From Coturnix japonica (Eukaryota > Chordata > Aves > Galliformes > Phasianidae): a stretch of 64,000 bases of DNA. Below the pieces are notes generated by a model that saw only the letters and a program-made list of their open reading frames with translations, did no database searches and was not told the DNA's origin. The stretch covers positions 11,729,380-11,793,379 of the forward strand of contig NC_029529.1 of the NCBI RefSeq assembly GCF_001577835.2, given 5' to 3'. Shown here piece after piece: positions 31,118-41,600 of the stretch. Every line of letters begins with the position of its first letter. Position 1 is the first letter of the stretch. The position numbers and the translations under genes were made by a program.

Positions 31118-31123
31118 AATAAA
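31118..31123 (+). terminator. NDUFB6: Polyadenylation signal AATAAA of NDUFB6
   Basis: A canonical AATAAA lies 26 bp after the NDUFB6 stop codon, giving a very short 3' UTR. Confidence 0.8.
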
Positions 31124-31129
31124 GGCGAG

Positions 31130-32180
31130 AGCTGCAGCCGCCTGTTTTCTCTTCCATAAAGGAGTCTTTACTGTCATCGCCTCATCTCTTCTGTCCTTTG
31201 CTTTCTCCTTACTCCAAACTCTCCCACTCGGTGCTCATGTGAGAGTTTCCCTTGCTTTCTGTGAGATTTATTGCTCCCCTATCTCCTTTTTATCCCTCCT
31301 CTCCCCTATCTCTTTATCTGGCCTGACTGTAGAGCAATGTGGGCTTTACAGCAATGGCAGGGGCAGTGTAGACTGCTGGGAATTGGGCACTAGTCTGCTC
31401 ATAGGAGGGGTGTCATGGCAGGCTCCTGCACACATGCACACAACAGCTGTCCTCTAGCAGACAGCCCAGCAAGCCCCCTTCTGTCTGACTTCTGGTAGTT
31501 ACAGTGCAAATTAAGCTTCTCCCTATGTCATCCCATGTCCCAGCCAACAGAGGGGAGCAGAGAAAGCACCACAGCATCGTGCTCCACCAACCTCCCCATC
31601 CCAGCCTATGAATCAATGAGATGGGGACGTTTTAGACACAGAATCCAGCTGGGATGGAGAGCAGAAGTTCCTAAGTCATCCCAAAAGGGAGGTTGGTTTG
31701 TTTGAAGCAGAGGAGGGAGATGAGGTTTTGAAGAGCTAAGCCACAGTTCATTATTCCTTCAGCTTTAGCTCTTCATTCTGCCTTCAGCCTTTCCTGGCTT
31801 GGAGTCCTCCTGCCCTCTCTGTTCCCAGGCACCTGTAGCACTTTCTGCTGGGAAGTACCAGCCTTTAATCTAGTGCTAAATCCGCAGATATTTTGGTGCC
31901 TATTTTGGTGATAGAAATGACTAAAAGAGGAATTCCGGGTGTGCCTGGAGATATGGAATGTGAGGGGCTGGGACGGGAGCATGGTGACCTCACAGAACTG
32001 TGCGATGGCAACAGTCTCTGTTGACATTTGTGACGTCAGGCCTGCAGAGTTGTGGCCAACACGTGGATGAAAACTTTCCTGCAGTCAAAGGGGATCCAGG
32101 AGGGCCATGGACCCCTTGACAGGCAGCCAGGCACAGCCCCCTGCCCCCCATTCTTTGCTGGTCACCCAGACACCCAGCAA
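31130..32180. other. Gene-poor stretch after NDUFB6
   Basis: No exon with recognisable protein similarity and no clear repeat. Short open frames here have no codon or domain support. Confidence 0.4.
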
Positions 32181-32529
32181 GTATGCAGCCACCTCTACCC
32201 CTAGGTAAATATCAGCTTGGAGTGGGTACAGGGAGTTGGGGAGTGAAGGGTGGTGGTTGTGGGGAGCGTGAGGGAGCAGCAGGATCCCTGCAGGTCATCA
32301 GGAGGTTCTGGGAAAGGGGACACTGGGGAAGCTAGAGGGTTCATGTGAGGGCTGGAGGGGGCAGGGGAAAGCAGGGATTAGGGAGATAATGGGGGTGATG
32401 GAGGGTTATTGGTGGTGGTAGGGCCAGCAGGGTTAATGGAGGGGTTGGAAGGGTCTCGTGGGTGGGTGAGGTGCCGTGCTTCCTTGCCATGACCATGACC
32501 CACGGTGGGTCAGCTCCCCCAGCACAGAG

Positions 32530-32706
32530 ATGCCCAGGATCAGCTCTTCCCAAAGCGGCTACAGCCTGAAGCGATCCTTCGCCTGCACCAACCTGCTGCT
32601 GCTCAGCCTGGCCAGCCCCGATGGCTCCGTGGGCAGCGATGCATCCCTCGTCCCCCGCGTACGCATGTCTTGCTCCAAGGAGAAATCCAAACCCAACACC
32701 TCTACA
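32530..32706 (+). CDS. Possible exon of an unrecognised gene
   Basis: After a CCCCCAG acceptor ending near 32521, an open frame begins ATGCCCAGGATC at 32530 and runs 59 codons to a GTGAGT donor at 32707. The peptide is Ser-rich and basic (MPRISSSQSGYSLKRSFACT... VRMSCSKEKSKPNTST). Its third positions are GC-rich (CTG, AGC, CCC), unlike the surrounding DNA. A short upstream segment at 32183-32205 (MQPPLPL, then AG before GTAAAT) could be an earlier exon of the same unit. I do not recognise the product and found no convincing next exon. It could be a lineage-specific gene, an exon of a broken gene, or chance. Confidence 0.3.
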
Positions 32707-32719
32707 GTGAGTGACTGCT

Positions 32720-33980
32720 GGGGATACCCCACATCCCTGGGAGCTCCCTGGTACCCCACCACACAGATCATCAACACACTGGGGACATCCCTATAGCACT
32801 AGGGATGCCTGATAGCCCCAGGGAAACATTGACACTCCCCATCTGTAGTGAAAAAAGACTGCAAGGTACCTCCTGAGTTCCACGGAGCCCTAAGGGACCT
32901 GACAGTCTCCCTCTAATCACCCACGTCCCCTGGATGAGGGGCTCTGCTGGCTGTTCAAGGACACAGCAGGTCCAAGGCTTGGACTGGTGTCCTGTGTTAA
33001 CCAGTAGAGCTGGTATGTGGGGTCACCATGTGAAGGAAACAGATACCTCTCCAAAACAGAGAGGGGTTTGTCACAACCCCAGGAAAAAAAGACAATGCAT
33101 GATAGAGTGTCATGGGACATTAACAGCAGAACTCATTGTTACTGCAGGAGAAGTGATCCTCACCACGACTGTGCCACTGAAGAAGGCAGGATGGGCTGCA
33201 CATTGAGCCGGACCAGCCACCCACTGCAGGACATTACATTGCTTCTGTGCAACAAAGATTCCTGTGTACAAACCTGGTGTGATTCTTTACTTGGGGCTTT
33301 ACACCTCTCTGAAAAACCCCTTCTGAGTCTTCTTTACCTCCTGTGGGTGATGCATCATCCTGATGTTGGGATCAAAGCTGGTTGGGGTTTGTACAGGATG
33401 GTTATCTTCAATGTTCTGTGTTACACATAGGACCCCACATGCATAGTTACATCTACTGCATAACTGCACACACACAAATAGAGTCTGGGTCAAGAGTTAC
33501 ATATTCTTTGCACAAAGCTTTGCTACAACAGCATAAGGACACATGGAGGAGGGTCCCCTCACAAACAGGTCCTGGATCACATGCTCTGGGCCGAGGCTTT
33601 CACTCAGAGCTCAGTCAGGGCCTCCTTGTTCCTCACCCTGTACATGAGGGTTGTGGTTGAAGGCAGGAGCCAGGACAGCGTGGAAAGGAGCCACTTAGTG
33701 GCATGGAGCCGAGGTGTAAGGAGGGCAATGCCAGCTCACAGCCTGCTGCTCTGGGAGACCAGGGCTGGCAGCTGCTCTGCCCATTGAGCACCACAGCCCT
33801 TCCTCCCTTTCACCTGCTGCCCCTGTCCAGTGTGTGGGATCCTGCGGTTCTTTTTAAGGGGCTGCATTGAATTGAATTGCACTAAATTCGGAGCCGGGGG
33901 GTCCCGGGGTTACATGGGCTCCGGTGTGTGGAGGGCTGAGGCAGCCCGGAGCTACATCCCCGTTCTCTTTATGCACCACC
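32720..33980. other. Intergenic stretch before the CAPN15 CpG island
   Basis: No recognisable coding exon or CR1 copy. A TGCAG acceptor-like site near 33148 is followed by a short open frame with no known domain. The tract ends with a 10-bp tandem array, listed separately. Confidence 0.4.
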
Positions 33981-33981
33981 A

Positions 33982-34040
33982 GCTCATTAGGTGTCATTAA
34001 TTGTCATTAATTGTCATTAGGTGTCATTAGGTGTCATTAG
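33982..34040. repeat. 10-bp tandem repeat of TGTCATTA
   Basis: Six consecutive units (the first CTCATTAG, then GTGTCATTAR or TTGTCATTAR) at an exact 10-bp period. Each carries a TCATTA core (TAATGA on minus), a homeodomain-type half site. It lies about 100 bp before the CpG island. Confidence 0.85.
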
Positions 34041-34079
34041 CAGCCTTGGCAGCTCCTGGCAGGGTGGATACGGAGCCAT

Positions 34080-34720
34080 GTGAACGCTGAGCCTCAGGGT
34101 TCCGATCTTAACCCCGGGCACACCCGACTCTCAGCCCCGCCTCCTGCGGCCCAGCAGCTCGCAGGCCTCGGCCTCCACATCCCCGTTGTTTGGCCGTATC
34201 GCAGCCGGTCGCTGTGCCGCTCCCCCCCGTCCCCCATCCCGGTTCCCGTCTCTCCCCGCTCCGCCGCCTCCTTCCGCTGCCTCCGCGCGGCGCCGCTCGG
34301 GGTTTGTAGTCCGGCCTCGCTATTCACGACGGTCTCTGCGCCGTTTCCGCACCGTAGCGTCCGGAGGGCGGGATGGGGCGCTACGCCACGGCGACGGCGT
34401 AAGGGCGGGCGTGGGGACTCTGGGGCAAGGCCGGGCCGGCGGAGGAGCGGGAGGAAGGCGGCGGAGGAGCGGCCGTGAGCCGCGGAGAGCGGGCGGGGAG
34501 ACACGGAGGAGGAGGAGGAGGTGAAGGAGGGGGCGAAGTTACTGCGCCCGGAGGGAAGTGCGGGGCCGTGGGCATAGAGGGAGCAGCGCGGCCGATCAGG
34601 TAAACGGGGCCGGGGCCGCACGGAGCCGCCGCGTCCCTCACAGCCGGGACCGGGCCGCTCCATTAACACCTGTTGGCTGCGGCTTAACCCGGGCTGAGCG
34701 GAGGGGATGCGGGGACGGCG
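34080..34720 (+). promoter_or_regulatory. CAPN15: CpG island, probable CAPN15 promoter and non-coding exon 1
   Basis: A dense CpG block with GC-box runs and a ZNF143-like GGGGTTTGTAGTCCGG near 34299-34314. A clear 5' splice site CGATCAG before GTAAAC puts an exon end at 34599. No long protein-like frame with a good Kozak start leaves through that donor, so exon 1 is taken as untranslated. Assignment to CAPN15 is by position and strand only; the next recognised CAPN15 exon is 28 kb away. Confidence 0.6.
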
Positions 34721-34859
34721 GGGATCCGGGCCGCAATGAGGCGCTGGGGCTGCTCCCAGCGGGAGGAAAAGGGCTCCGGGATCTCCGGAACCGCTCCATC
34801 TTCTGAGCGGATCAGCGGCCCGTGGCGCATCCCGGCCCTGACCGGCTTCAGGAGCAGCG

Positions 34860-35510
34860 CGTTGGGATGGAGCTGTGTGATGGAGCTGTGTGATGGAGCT
34901 GTGTGTGCTGAGCTCCCTATATCGGGTTGGGATGGCTGTGTGATGGAGCTGTGTGATGGAGCTGTGTGTGCTGAGGCCCCTATATCGGGTGGGAGGGAGG
35001 CTGTGTGAGCTGGAGCTGTGTGTGCTGAGCTGCTCCCTATATCGGCGTTGGGATGGAGCTGTGTGATGGAGCTGTGTGATGGAGCTGTGTGATGGAGCTG
35101 TGTGATGGAGCTGTGTGTGCTGAGTCCCTATTCGGTTGGGATGCGAGCCTTGTGATGGAGCTGTGTGTGCTGAGCTCCCTGATATTCGGGTGGGAAATGG
35201 AGCTGGTCGTGATGGAGCTGTGGGTGGGTGCTGAGCTCCTATATCGGGTTGGGGTGGCTGTGTGATGGAGCTGTGTGTGCTGTGCTCCCTATATCGGGTT
35301 GGGGTGGCTGTGTGATGGAGCTGTGTGTGCTGAGCTCCCTATATCGGGTTGGGATGGAGCTGTGTGATGGAGCTGTGTGTGCTGAGCTCCCTATATCGGG
35401 TTGGGATGGCTGTGTGATGGAGCTGTGTGTGCTGAGCTCCTCATATCGGGTTGGGATGGCTGTGTGATGGAGCTGTGTGTGCTGAGCTCCCCATATCGGG
35501 TTGGTTGCTC
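34860..35510. repeat. Minisatellite, about 51-bp unit, roughly 11 copies
   Basis: The unit is built from GATGGAGCTGTGTG subrepeats, then TGCTGAGCTCCCTATATCGG and GTTGGGATGG. The ATATCGGG landmark recurs about eleven times. The proximal copies are irregular; the distal five or six are near identical, so they expanded most recently. Open frames through it (CDGAVCAELPISGWDG) are products of the repeat, not genes. It lies in the inferred first intron of CAPN15. Confidence 0.9.
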
Positions 35511-36439
35511 TGAGCCCTGCCTTCAGGCTGATATCTCAACGTGCCGTGGACGGCTGGTTCTCCATGGTCAGACAGAAGATACAGCCATGGAGCTGATGCC
35601 CTGGGGGGCAGCAGGGCCAGGGCCTGGTGCCTGTTGATCTCATGGTGGGATCATGGTCCCCTGTGCTTATGATGGAGCCCTTCCTCACCCTGCTGGGGGG
35701 CTCTTGTAGAACCTCATCTTCCCCTCTGCCCCCAGCTGTCTGTGGCTGGTGGTGAAGTGCAGCAGGACTGGGCTCTGGGTGAATAATGAGCTGCAGGAGC
35801 ATGTGGGGTGAGTGAAGCACCTGGTGCTGCTGCCCTTTGGCTCCGATGTGAATGTGACCCTAACGTGTGTCACACAGATGTGATCCCAAGTGCTGTGGTT
35901 TCATGTAACTGGGGATGTTCGCTTGCTGTAACCTGCATCAGCTGCTGTTTGTGTCCCAGGCTGATGAGGCTCCTTCCCCAGCTGGGCCCTGAGGCTGCGG
36001 AGCCCTTTGGGGAGGTTTCATGTGACTCAGAGCCTGTCAGGCCGGATTGCTTGGTCAGGGATCAGGAGAGCTGCGGGCTCAGTCTGGTGACTTGGAGCAT
36101 CCTGGAGCCCCAGGCGTGCGCCAGGCATAGGGACTGTAGAGTTGGAATCAAACAGTGCTTGAATTGCACAATACAGGGGGAGAAATTTGGGTGTGCTGCC
36201 CAGCCTGGAGCTGCTGGCAGTGGCTGAGGGATGGGGTGAGGCCATGGAGGGGCTGAGCTGCTGAGGGCTGTATCTGGAAGGAACAGCCCAGAGCCTGTGG
36301 CTGGGAGTGAGGGGCTTTATCATGGGGGAAACCCAGTGCTTTGGGGTGTCCTAGAGGTGTTGTGGGCTTTGTCTGGGAGACCCGGAGGTCTGGAGGTGGC
36401 TGAATAACAGACTGGGACCTGTTAAACAGGAGGGAGAGT

Positions 36440-36690
36440 GACTTTTCCTGTGGGTAGATGGTGACAGGGCAGGTTGGGAGGGTTTAAAACAAAAAGAGGG
36501 GAGATAATAGGTGAGGAAATGCTTCACTCAGAGGGCGGTGAGGCACTGGCACTGCTGCCCAGGGCTGGGGGTGCCCCCATGGGTGGGCTCTGGGCAGCCT
36601 GAGCTGATGGGGGCAGCCAGGCCATGGCAGGGGTGGGTCTGGGGGAGCAGTGAGGGCCCTTCCCACCCAACCATGCCCTGGTTCTGTGCT
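36440..36690 (+). mobile_element. CR1: CR1 LINE 3'-end copy
   Basis: GATGGTGACAGGGCAGGTTG, CACTCAGAGGGCGGTGAGGC and CCCTTCCCACCCAACCATG mark a GC-rich, diverged CR1 tail. It is the only CR1 I recognise between 34 and 64 kb. Confidence 0.85.
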
Positions 36691-38389
36691 GGGGCAGCGC
36701 TCCTAGCGAGCAGCATCGCATGCTGGAACATGGGGCTGTGAGGAAGGTCACAGGTAGTGCAGACTTGAGAAGGCTGCTTATGAAGGTTGGAAGTGGGAGT
36801 TGGGGGCTTCCTCCTCCTTTCTGTGCCTCGGGGAGCTGTGCTGTCTGCTCTCTCGGATCTGCCTGCACTTGGTGTTTCAAGGGGCGCTGCTCTCCTTGTG
36901 CTCAGTAGGGCTGCTGGCTGGGATTGAGGAGCATTGCACTCTTGCCTTCACAGCTCCCCTCTCCGTGTGTTCTTGTCTTGGATGGTGGGAAATGATGGAG
37001 TCGTTCCCGCAGCTCGCTCACATTCGGTTCTAAAGGCGAGGAGAGGTTTTGTTTGCCATTTCCTCTCATGCTGGAAAAAACAAAACGCTGCTGCCCGAGT
37101 GCCTGGGTAGAAGGGGAAGCCCTGGAAAGGAAATAAGATGTGAAGAAATGTGTCACCAGCAGAAAGCACAATTGTTGTTCTGCATTTACGTGGCAGAGCG
37201 TAGCCCCGCTCGTCCAGCTGCTGTTTGACAGCCAAGATAATACATTTATATTGATGCAATTAGCAGGACGGGGATCTTGCTGGATGGCTCGGGGGCAGCG
37301 AGCTTTTCAGTCTGACTCCAGCAAATAGACTGGGGAGGGCTGGAAAGCTGCCGTGGGTTGCTGCAATTGGCCCTTTGGGTTTCTGGAGGTTGAGTACATA
37401 ACTGCTGCTGTTTCCTATTGTGCTGTACCCTGCCTCGCTGAAAAGAAAATAACTTGAGGGAACGTGGGGTTATTTTTGCCAGCTTGAGATGATCAAGTTT
37501 GATTTCTAAAAACCCGGGTCTTTGGGCTCGTATATTAGGAATAGCATTGGAAGGAGCCGTAGCTCTGTTCGGGCGCACTTTGCCGATGGTGCGAACTCTA
37601 AAATGCATTTATAAAAGAGAAACAGCTCTTCTGTTCCTGCAGTGCAGCCCCTTTGTAGAACCCAGGGTGGCTGCCCAGTGCTGGGATCCTGCCTGGTGCT
37701 GGCGTTAGGGGCTGATGGAGCTCTGTGCCTGCAGCTGAGCCAGCACCGCTCGTGCTCTCAGCACAGCCAGAAGGTCTTTACTTTAAGCTGCTGGGCACTA
37801 AGCGGTTTCTCTTCCTAGACAATGCGTATGTGGACACATCTGCAAGGAAAGTGACGTGCTGTGCCCTCAGCTGATGTGGGCAGCAATGGGCTGCTCTGTC
37901 CTCCCGTGCTTATCTCACTGGCTCATCAGCCCTGAGAAAGACCCATGGCTTTGCTGTCAGTGCCTCCGCAGCACTGTGGGCCAGGCATTCCCTGTGCTGT
38001 GCAGAGCTTTGGGCCTAAAGGCTCTGGGTGGTCCCTTCAAACCTTAATCAACACATTACTACCTTCTGCTGGTCCCTATGCAGGTCCCTATGGGTTTGCT
38101 GGGGCTGGTGATCAGACACCGTCCCTCTTGGGGATGGGGTGGGCAGGTTTACACAGTCACATTGGACACAATCACATTTGTACTTGGCAATTTGCAGTGT
38201 CTGTAAGTGCTAGTGATGCTGTGGCCATGCATGGTAGATAATGTGTCTCTTTGTGTTTGATCATGCAGGCAGCGTGCCCCTCCAGCCCCTGCACAGGAAT
38301 CCTGCCCTGCTGCTGGTTGTGGACAGCTGCCCGGAGCCCTTATCGCTGGGATCCTGCTGTGCTGCTGAGGCGCTGTTATCCAGCACAGC

Positions 38390-38640
38390 GAGGGCCGGCA
38401 GCGCAGCGCTGAGCAGCCGCCTTGTTTGCAGGGGAACAGGGTGATAAATCACAGCCAAAGGGGCTGAAAACGCGAGTGGAGAGTGAGAGTCGACTCAGAA
38501 GCAGAACGAGCTCTGTCTGCGGGCAGGACCGAGCACCGACCCATCGCCAGCCTGATGCTGCAGGAAGCACGGAGCCTTCTGGGAGCTGTAGTTCAAGCGG
38601 ACGCCAATTGAGTGACCCAAAATGTGAGAGGTTGGTGGCG
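38390..38640 (+). promoter_or_regulatory. CpG-enriched patch with ZNF143-like element
   Basis: CTTCTGGGAGCTGTAGTTC at 38577-38595 closely matches the ZNF143/THAP11 SBS element (TTCTGGGAATTGTAGTT). The 200 bp before it has more CpG than the surrounding intron (GCGAGTGG, GTCGACTC, GACCGAGCACCGACCC). It may be an alternative promoter; this is inferred from sequence alone. Confidence 0.35.
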
Positions 38641-41600
38641 TGGGCTGGTGCGATGCTGGTCAGCCCGCAGGCTCAGCAGCCTTTATTCTGATGTGTTTCT
38701 CCTCTCTGTTCCCCAGCCTGGTGCAGCTGCCGCTCCTCCTGGCAGGCGCAGCACGTTGCCAGGGCTCAGTGCAGACCATCTAGCATGCTCCTCCAAGCGG
38801 GCCGTGCAGCTGGCGCCTGCAGCAGCCGTTCCATTCCGGGGACACCGGGCTGAGCTCACACCAACTGGGCATCGCACACACAGAGCTGAACTGCTTTGGG
38901 TGAGAGGCTTTTCTGGCTGCAGCTGGCTCTGTGCTGGGCTGGGAGGGACTGGGAGGAAAAAAAAGGCCTTTTCTCCTCTGTTTTGTGAATGTTGTTACCC
39001 CTGCTGCTTCTTTCCTGTGCCTCTTGTCTTTCTGTGTTGTTTTAATTCCTTCTCTGAGCGTTCTCTCTCTGTCTATGTGAGGGCCATGCAGTCTTCTGGG
39101 CAGGGGTGCTGGCCCACCCTGGTTTTCTTGCAGCGAAGAGGAAACTGAGAGTAGAAGAGAAAGCGTGTGGTCATTGCAGCCTTAAGCAGTGGAATCTGTG
39201 TGCCTGACTGAGGATGTGTTTGAGGCAATGCATGGGTGGGAGAACTAATGGAAGAAATTCTGCATTGCATTTCCTGTGAAGACTGCAGTGCCGTGGCAGT
39301 TCCCAGCATGAGCACAGCAAGGTGCTTTGTTTGAAAGCTTGGCTGCTTTCAGTTTGGTGGTTCAGAGGTGGTGGGCAGCGGGCTGAGCTTGTGCTCAGGA
39401 TGTGCCTGGGGCATCCCATGCAGGGGGATGCTGTTCTGGTGGTGTAGACCCTGCATTCAGCTGAGTTAAGCTGATGTGGCTGTGCTGGAGGTACGTGGGT
39501 TGGCCTTTTGGGGCTGGCTCTGCTGTGCTACAGCTTCCTGAAAGCATCTGCGTTAGTTTTCAGCCCCCTCATCTGGAGCTTAACATTTTCCTCATGTGAT
39601 GGTTATATTTGTTCAAATAATTGCTCTCATGGGCGAGTACTGCTTAAGGCCCTGTGTAATTGAACGCATCCTATGGCTTCAGCTCTATTGGTGTAGCTGT
39701 ATGGTGAAGCAGCCAGCAAACCAGTATGATTATTCCAGGGAGGAAAGGGGAATGTCATAGTGGTGTCAGGCACCATTGTATCTATATCACCTCAGTTATA
39801 CTGGATGTTATTGCTACCAGATCTAGAGGTGGAAGAGAGGAGTGAGCAGGAATTTGGTGCTTTTTCCATAAGGTAACAGCACTGAGCCGTACCTGCAGGG
39901 TTCGTTCTCCCTGTCCCTTCCCAGTTCCCTGTGTTCCTGGTGAAGTTCTCAGTGGTTCTTACACTTTTATCTCCTGGTTGTTTGTGATGGAAATGCCAAA
40001 TGCCACTGTTGTCTGTCAGGCTCATCCTACTTCTGTGCTTGCTTGAGGCACAGCTGGAAATGTGGTGGCTTAAATTGAGGTTAGTTGATTGGAAATTGGG
40101 ACATGATGTTTGATTAAAGCAAGGAAAGTCTAAACTGTGTTAAAGTGGCAGAAGGAGGCATGTGGTTCCACTGCCCTTGTGAAAGGAGGCTTTTTTTGGC
40201 TTGGACATGGCAGAGCACTGAAGACTGGGATTTGTCTCTAGTAAAGGAATGCAACTGGACGTGGTTTGGGTGAATTACATATTTACTGTCTGCCTGATCT
40301 CTGTTGAATTAAAGCTGTGTCTGGGGACAGTGTGCTCAGGGGACATCTCCTCCTCCCTCTTCCTCTGAGTTTGCTTCTCATGTCTGTGCCCTGGGCTTTC
40401 ACTGGCTCTGAGACCGCACTTCTTGCTGCAACTCTCTTCCCCTCCCTTCTTTGGTGGCCGGCTCTTCATCTGCTTATCTGTCGGCTTAGCATGATGGGAA
40501 GATACAATCCCTGATGTCCTTTTGGGTATGACCTTGTGTTTGTGCTTGGGCATCTGTGACTCTCCATGAACTCAAGTGGCTGATGACACGCAGCTGAGAC
40601 CTGCCTTTCTCAGACACCAGGAGGGAGCTCCTGGGTCAAATCCAGTTCAACACCGTTGAAGGCGGTCATCCTGTGCAGGTCATGAACTGTACCAGGAACT
40701 AATTGTTGGAATTAACTGCATGCTTTTTCCCCAGCACTTCTGCAGCAGTTGGTGCAGAGATCTCCACTTTGAAAGGTTAGAAACTCTCCTCTGACTTCCA
40801 GCATCCTGTTCTCCTGGGCTGGTTTCTTGTTCTTGTGCCACAGCAGTGTCGTCTTGCAGATGAGAGATGACTTGCAAATTTTGTTTTCCTTCCCTGGTTC
40901 GTTGTAACCTTTACGTCCTGCAACAGCCGTGGCTCACGGTGTAGATTTATCCTGAGATATGTGAAAGCTGGTTTGTTTTTCTGTTGTTTCTTTCTGAGAG
41001 ATTGGCTTTGTTGGGCCTGTTTATTTCCACGTTGTGCTTTTGACTGTTGTAAGTGCAGGTGGAGCTCTGAGCTGCACGGTTGGGGTGTCAGTGCGTACAG
41101 GGGGGCACTTTTTGCATTACTGTCGCTTCTGTCTTCTTTTAATGTTTGTCCTCGCTACTTTTGCAATTTTGCCCCTTCAGGGGGGAGAGATGTTGTCAGA
41201 AATGGTTGAATCAAGGTGAACTTGATAAAGCAAATGTATTGGAGAGCCAGTGCCTGGCTCTTACTCGTGTTTATCTCTAGCTGTGAATGTGCAATAACAA
41301 CAGTTCTGTTCTGCACAGGCTGGCACAGCCTCAGACTGGAAGATCTGCTGTTTACCAATCAACACTCTGCTGTAAGTGAGAAGGGGAAGAAAACGTTTTA
41401 TTGCTGCTGGGTAACCCAGTGTCTAGTTAAACCTATCTGGGGGGGAAGAAGAAAGAAAAGGAAACTAAGAGCGCACGTGTTACTCAAGATGCATTTTCCT
41501 GGCAGGAGGCCCATGTGTGTGTTTTTCCTGCAAAGCATCCCTGCTTATGCTGCTTCCTGTTAAAGCCGTAGCATCAGTAGCAGCAAATAAAGGCTTCCCG

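Noticed and set aside
34094-34669. 191-codon open frame on the minus strand in the CpG island
   Set aside because: Pro/Arg/Ser-rich composition is what GC-rich DNA gives in any frame; no domain or good start context.
35228-35637. Long plus-strand frames with repeated CDGAVCAELPISGWDG
   Set aside because: They are translations of the 51-bp minisatellite, whose unit length is divisible by three; not a repeat protein gene.
38612-39148. 178-codon plus-strand frame
   Set aside because: No domain; the frame crosses splice-like and low-complexity sequence and shows no codon bias.
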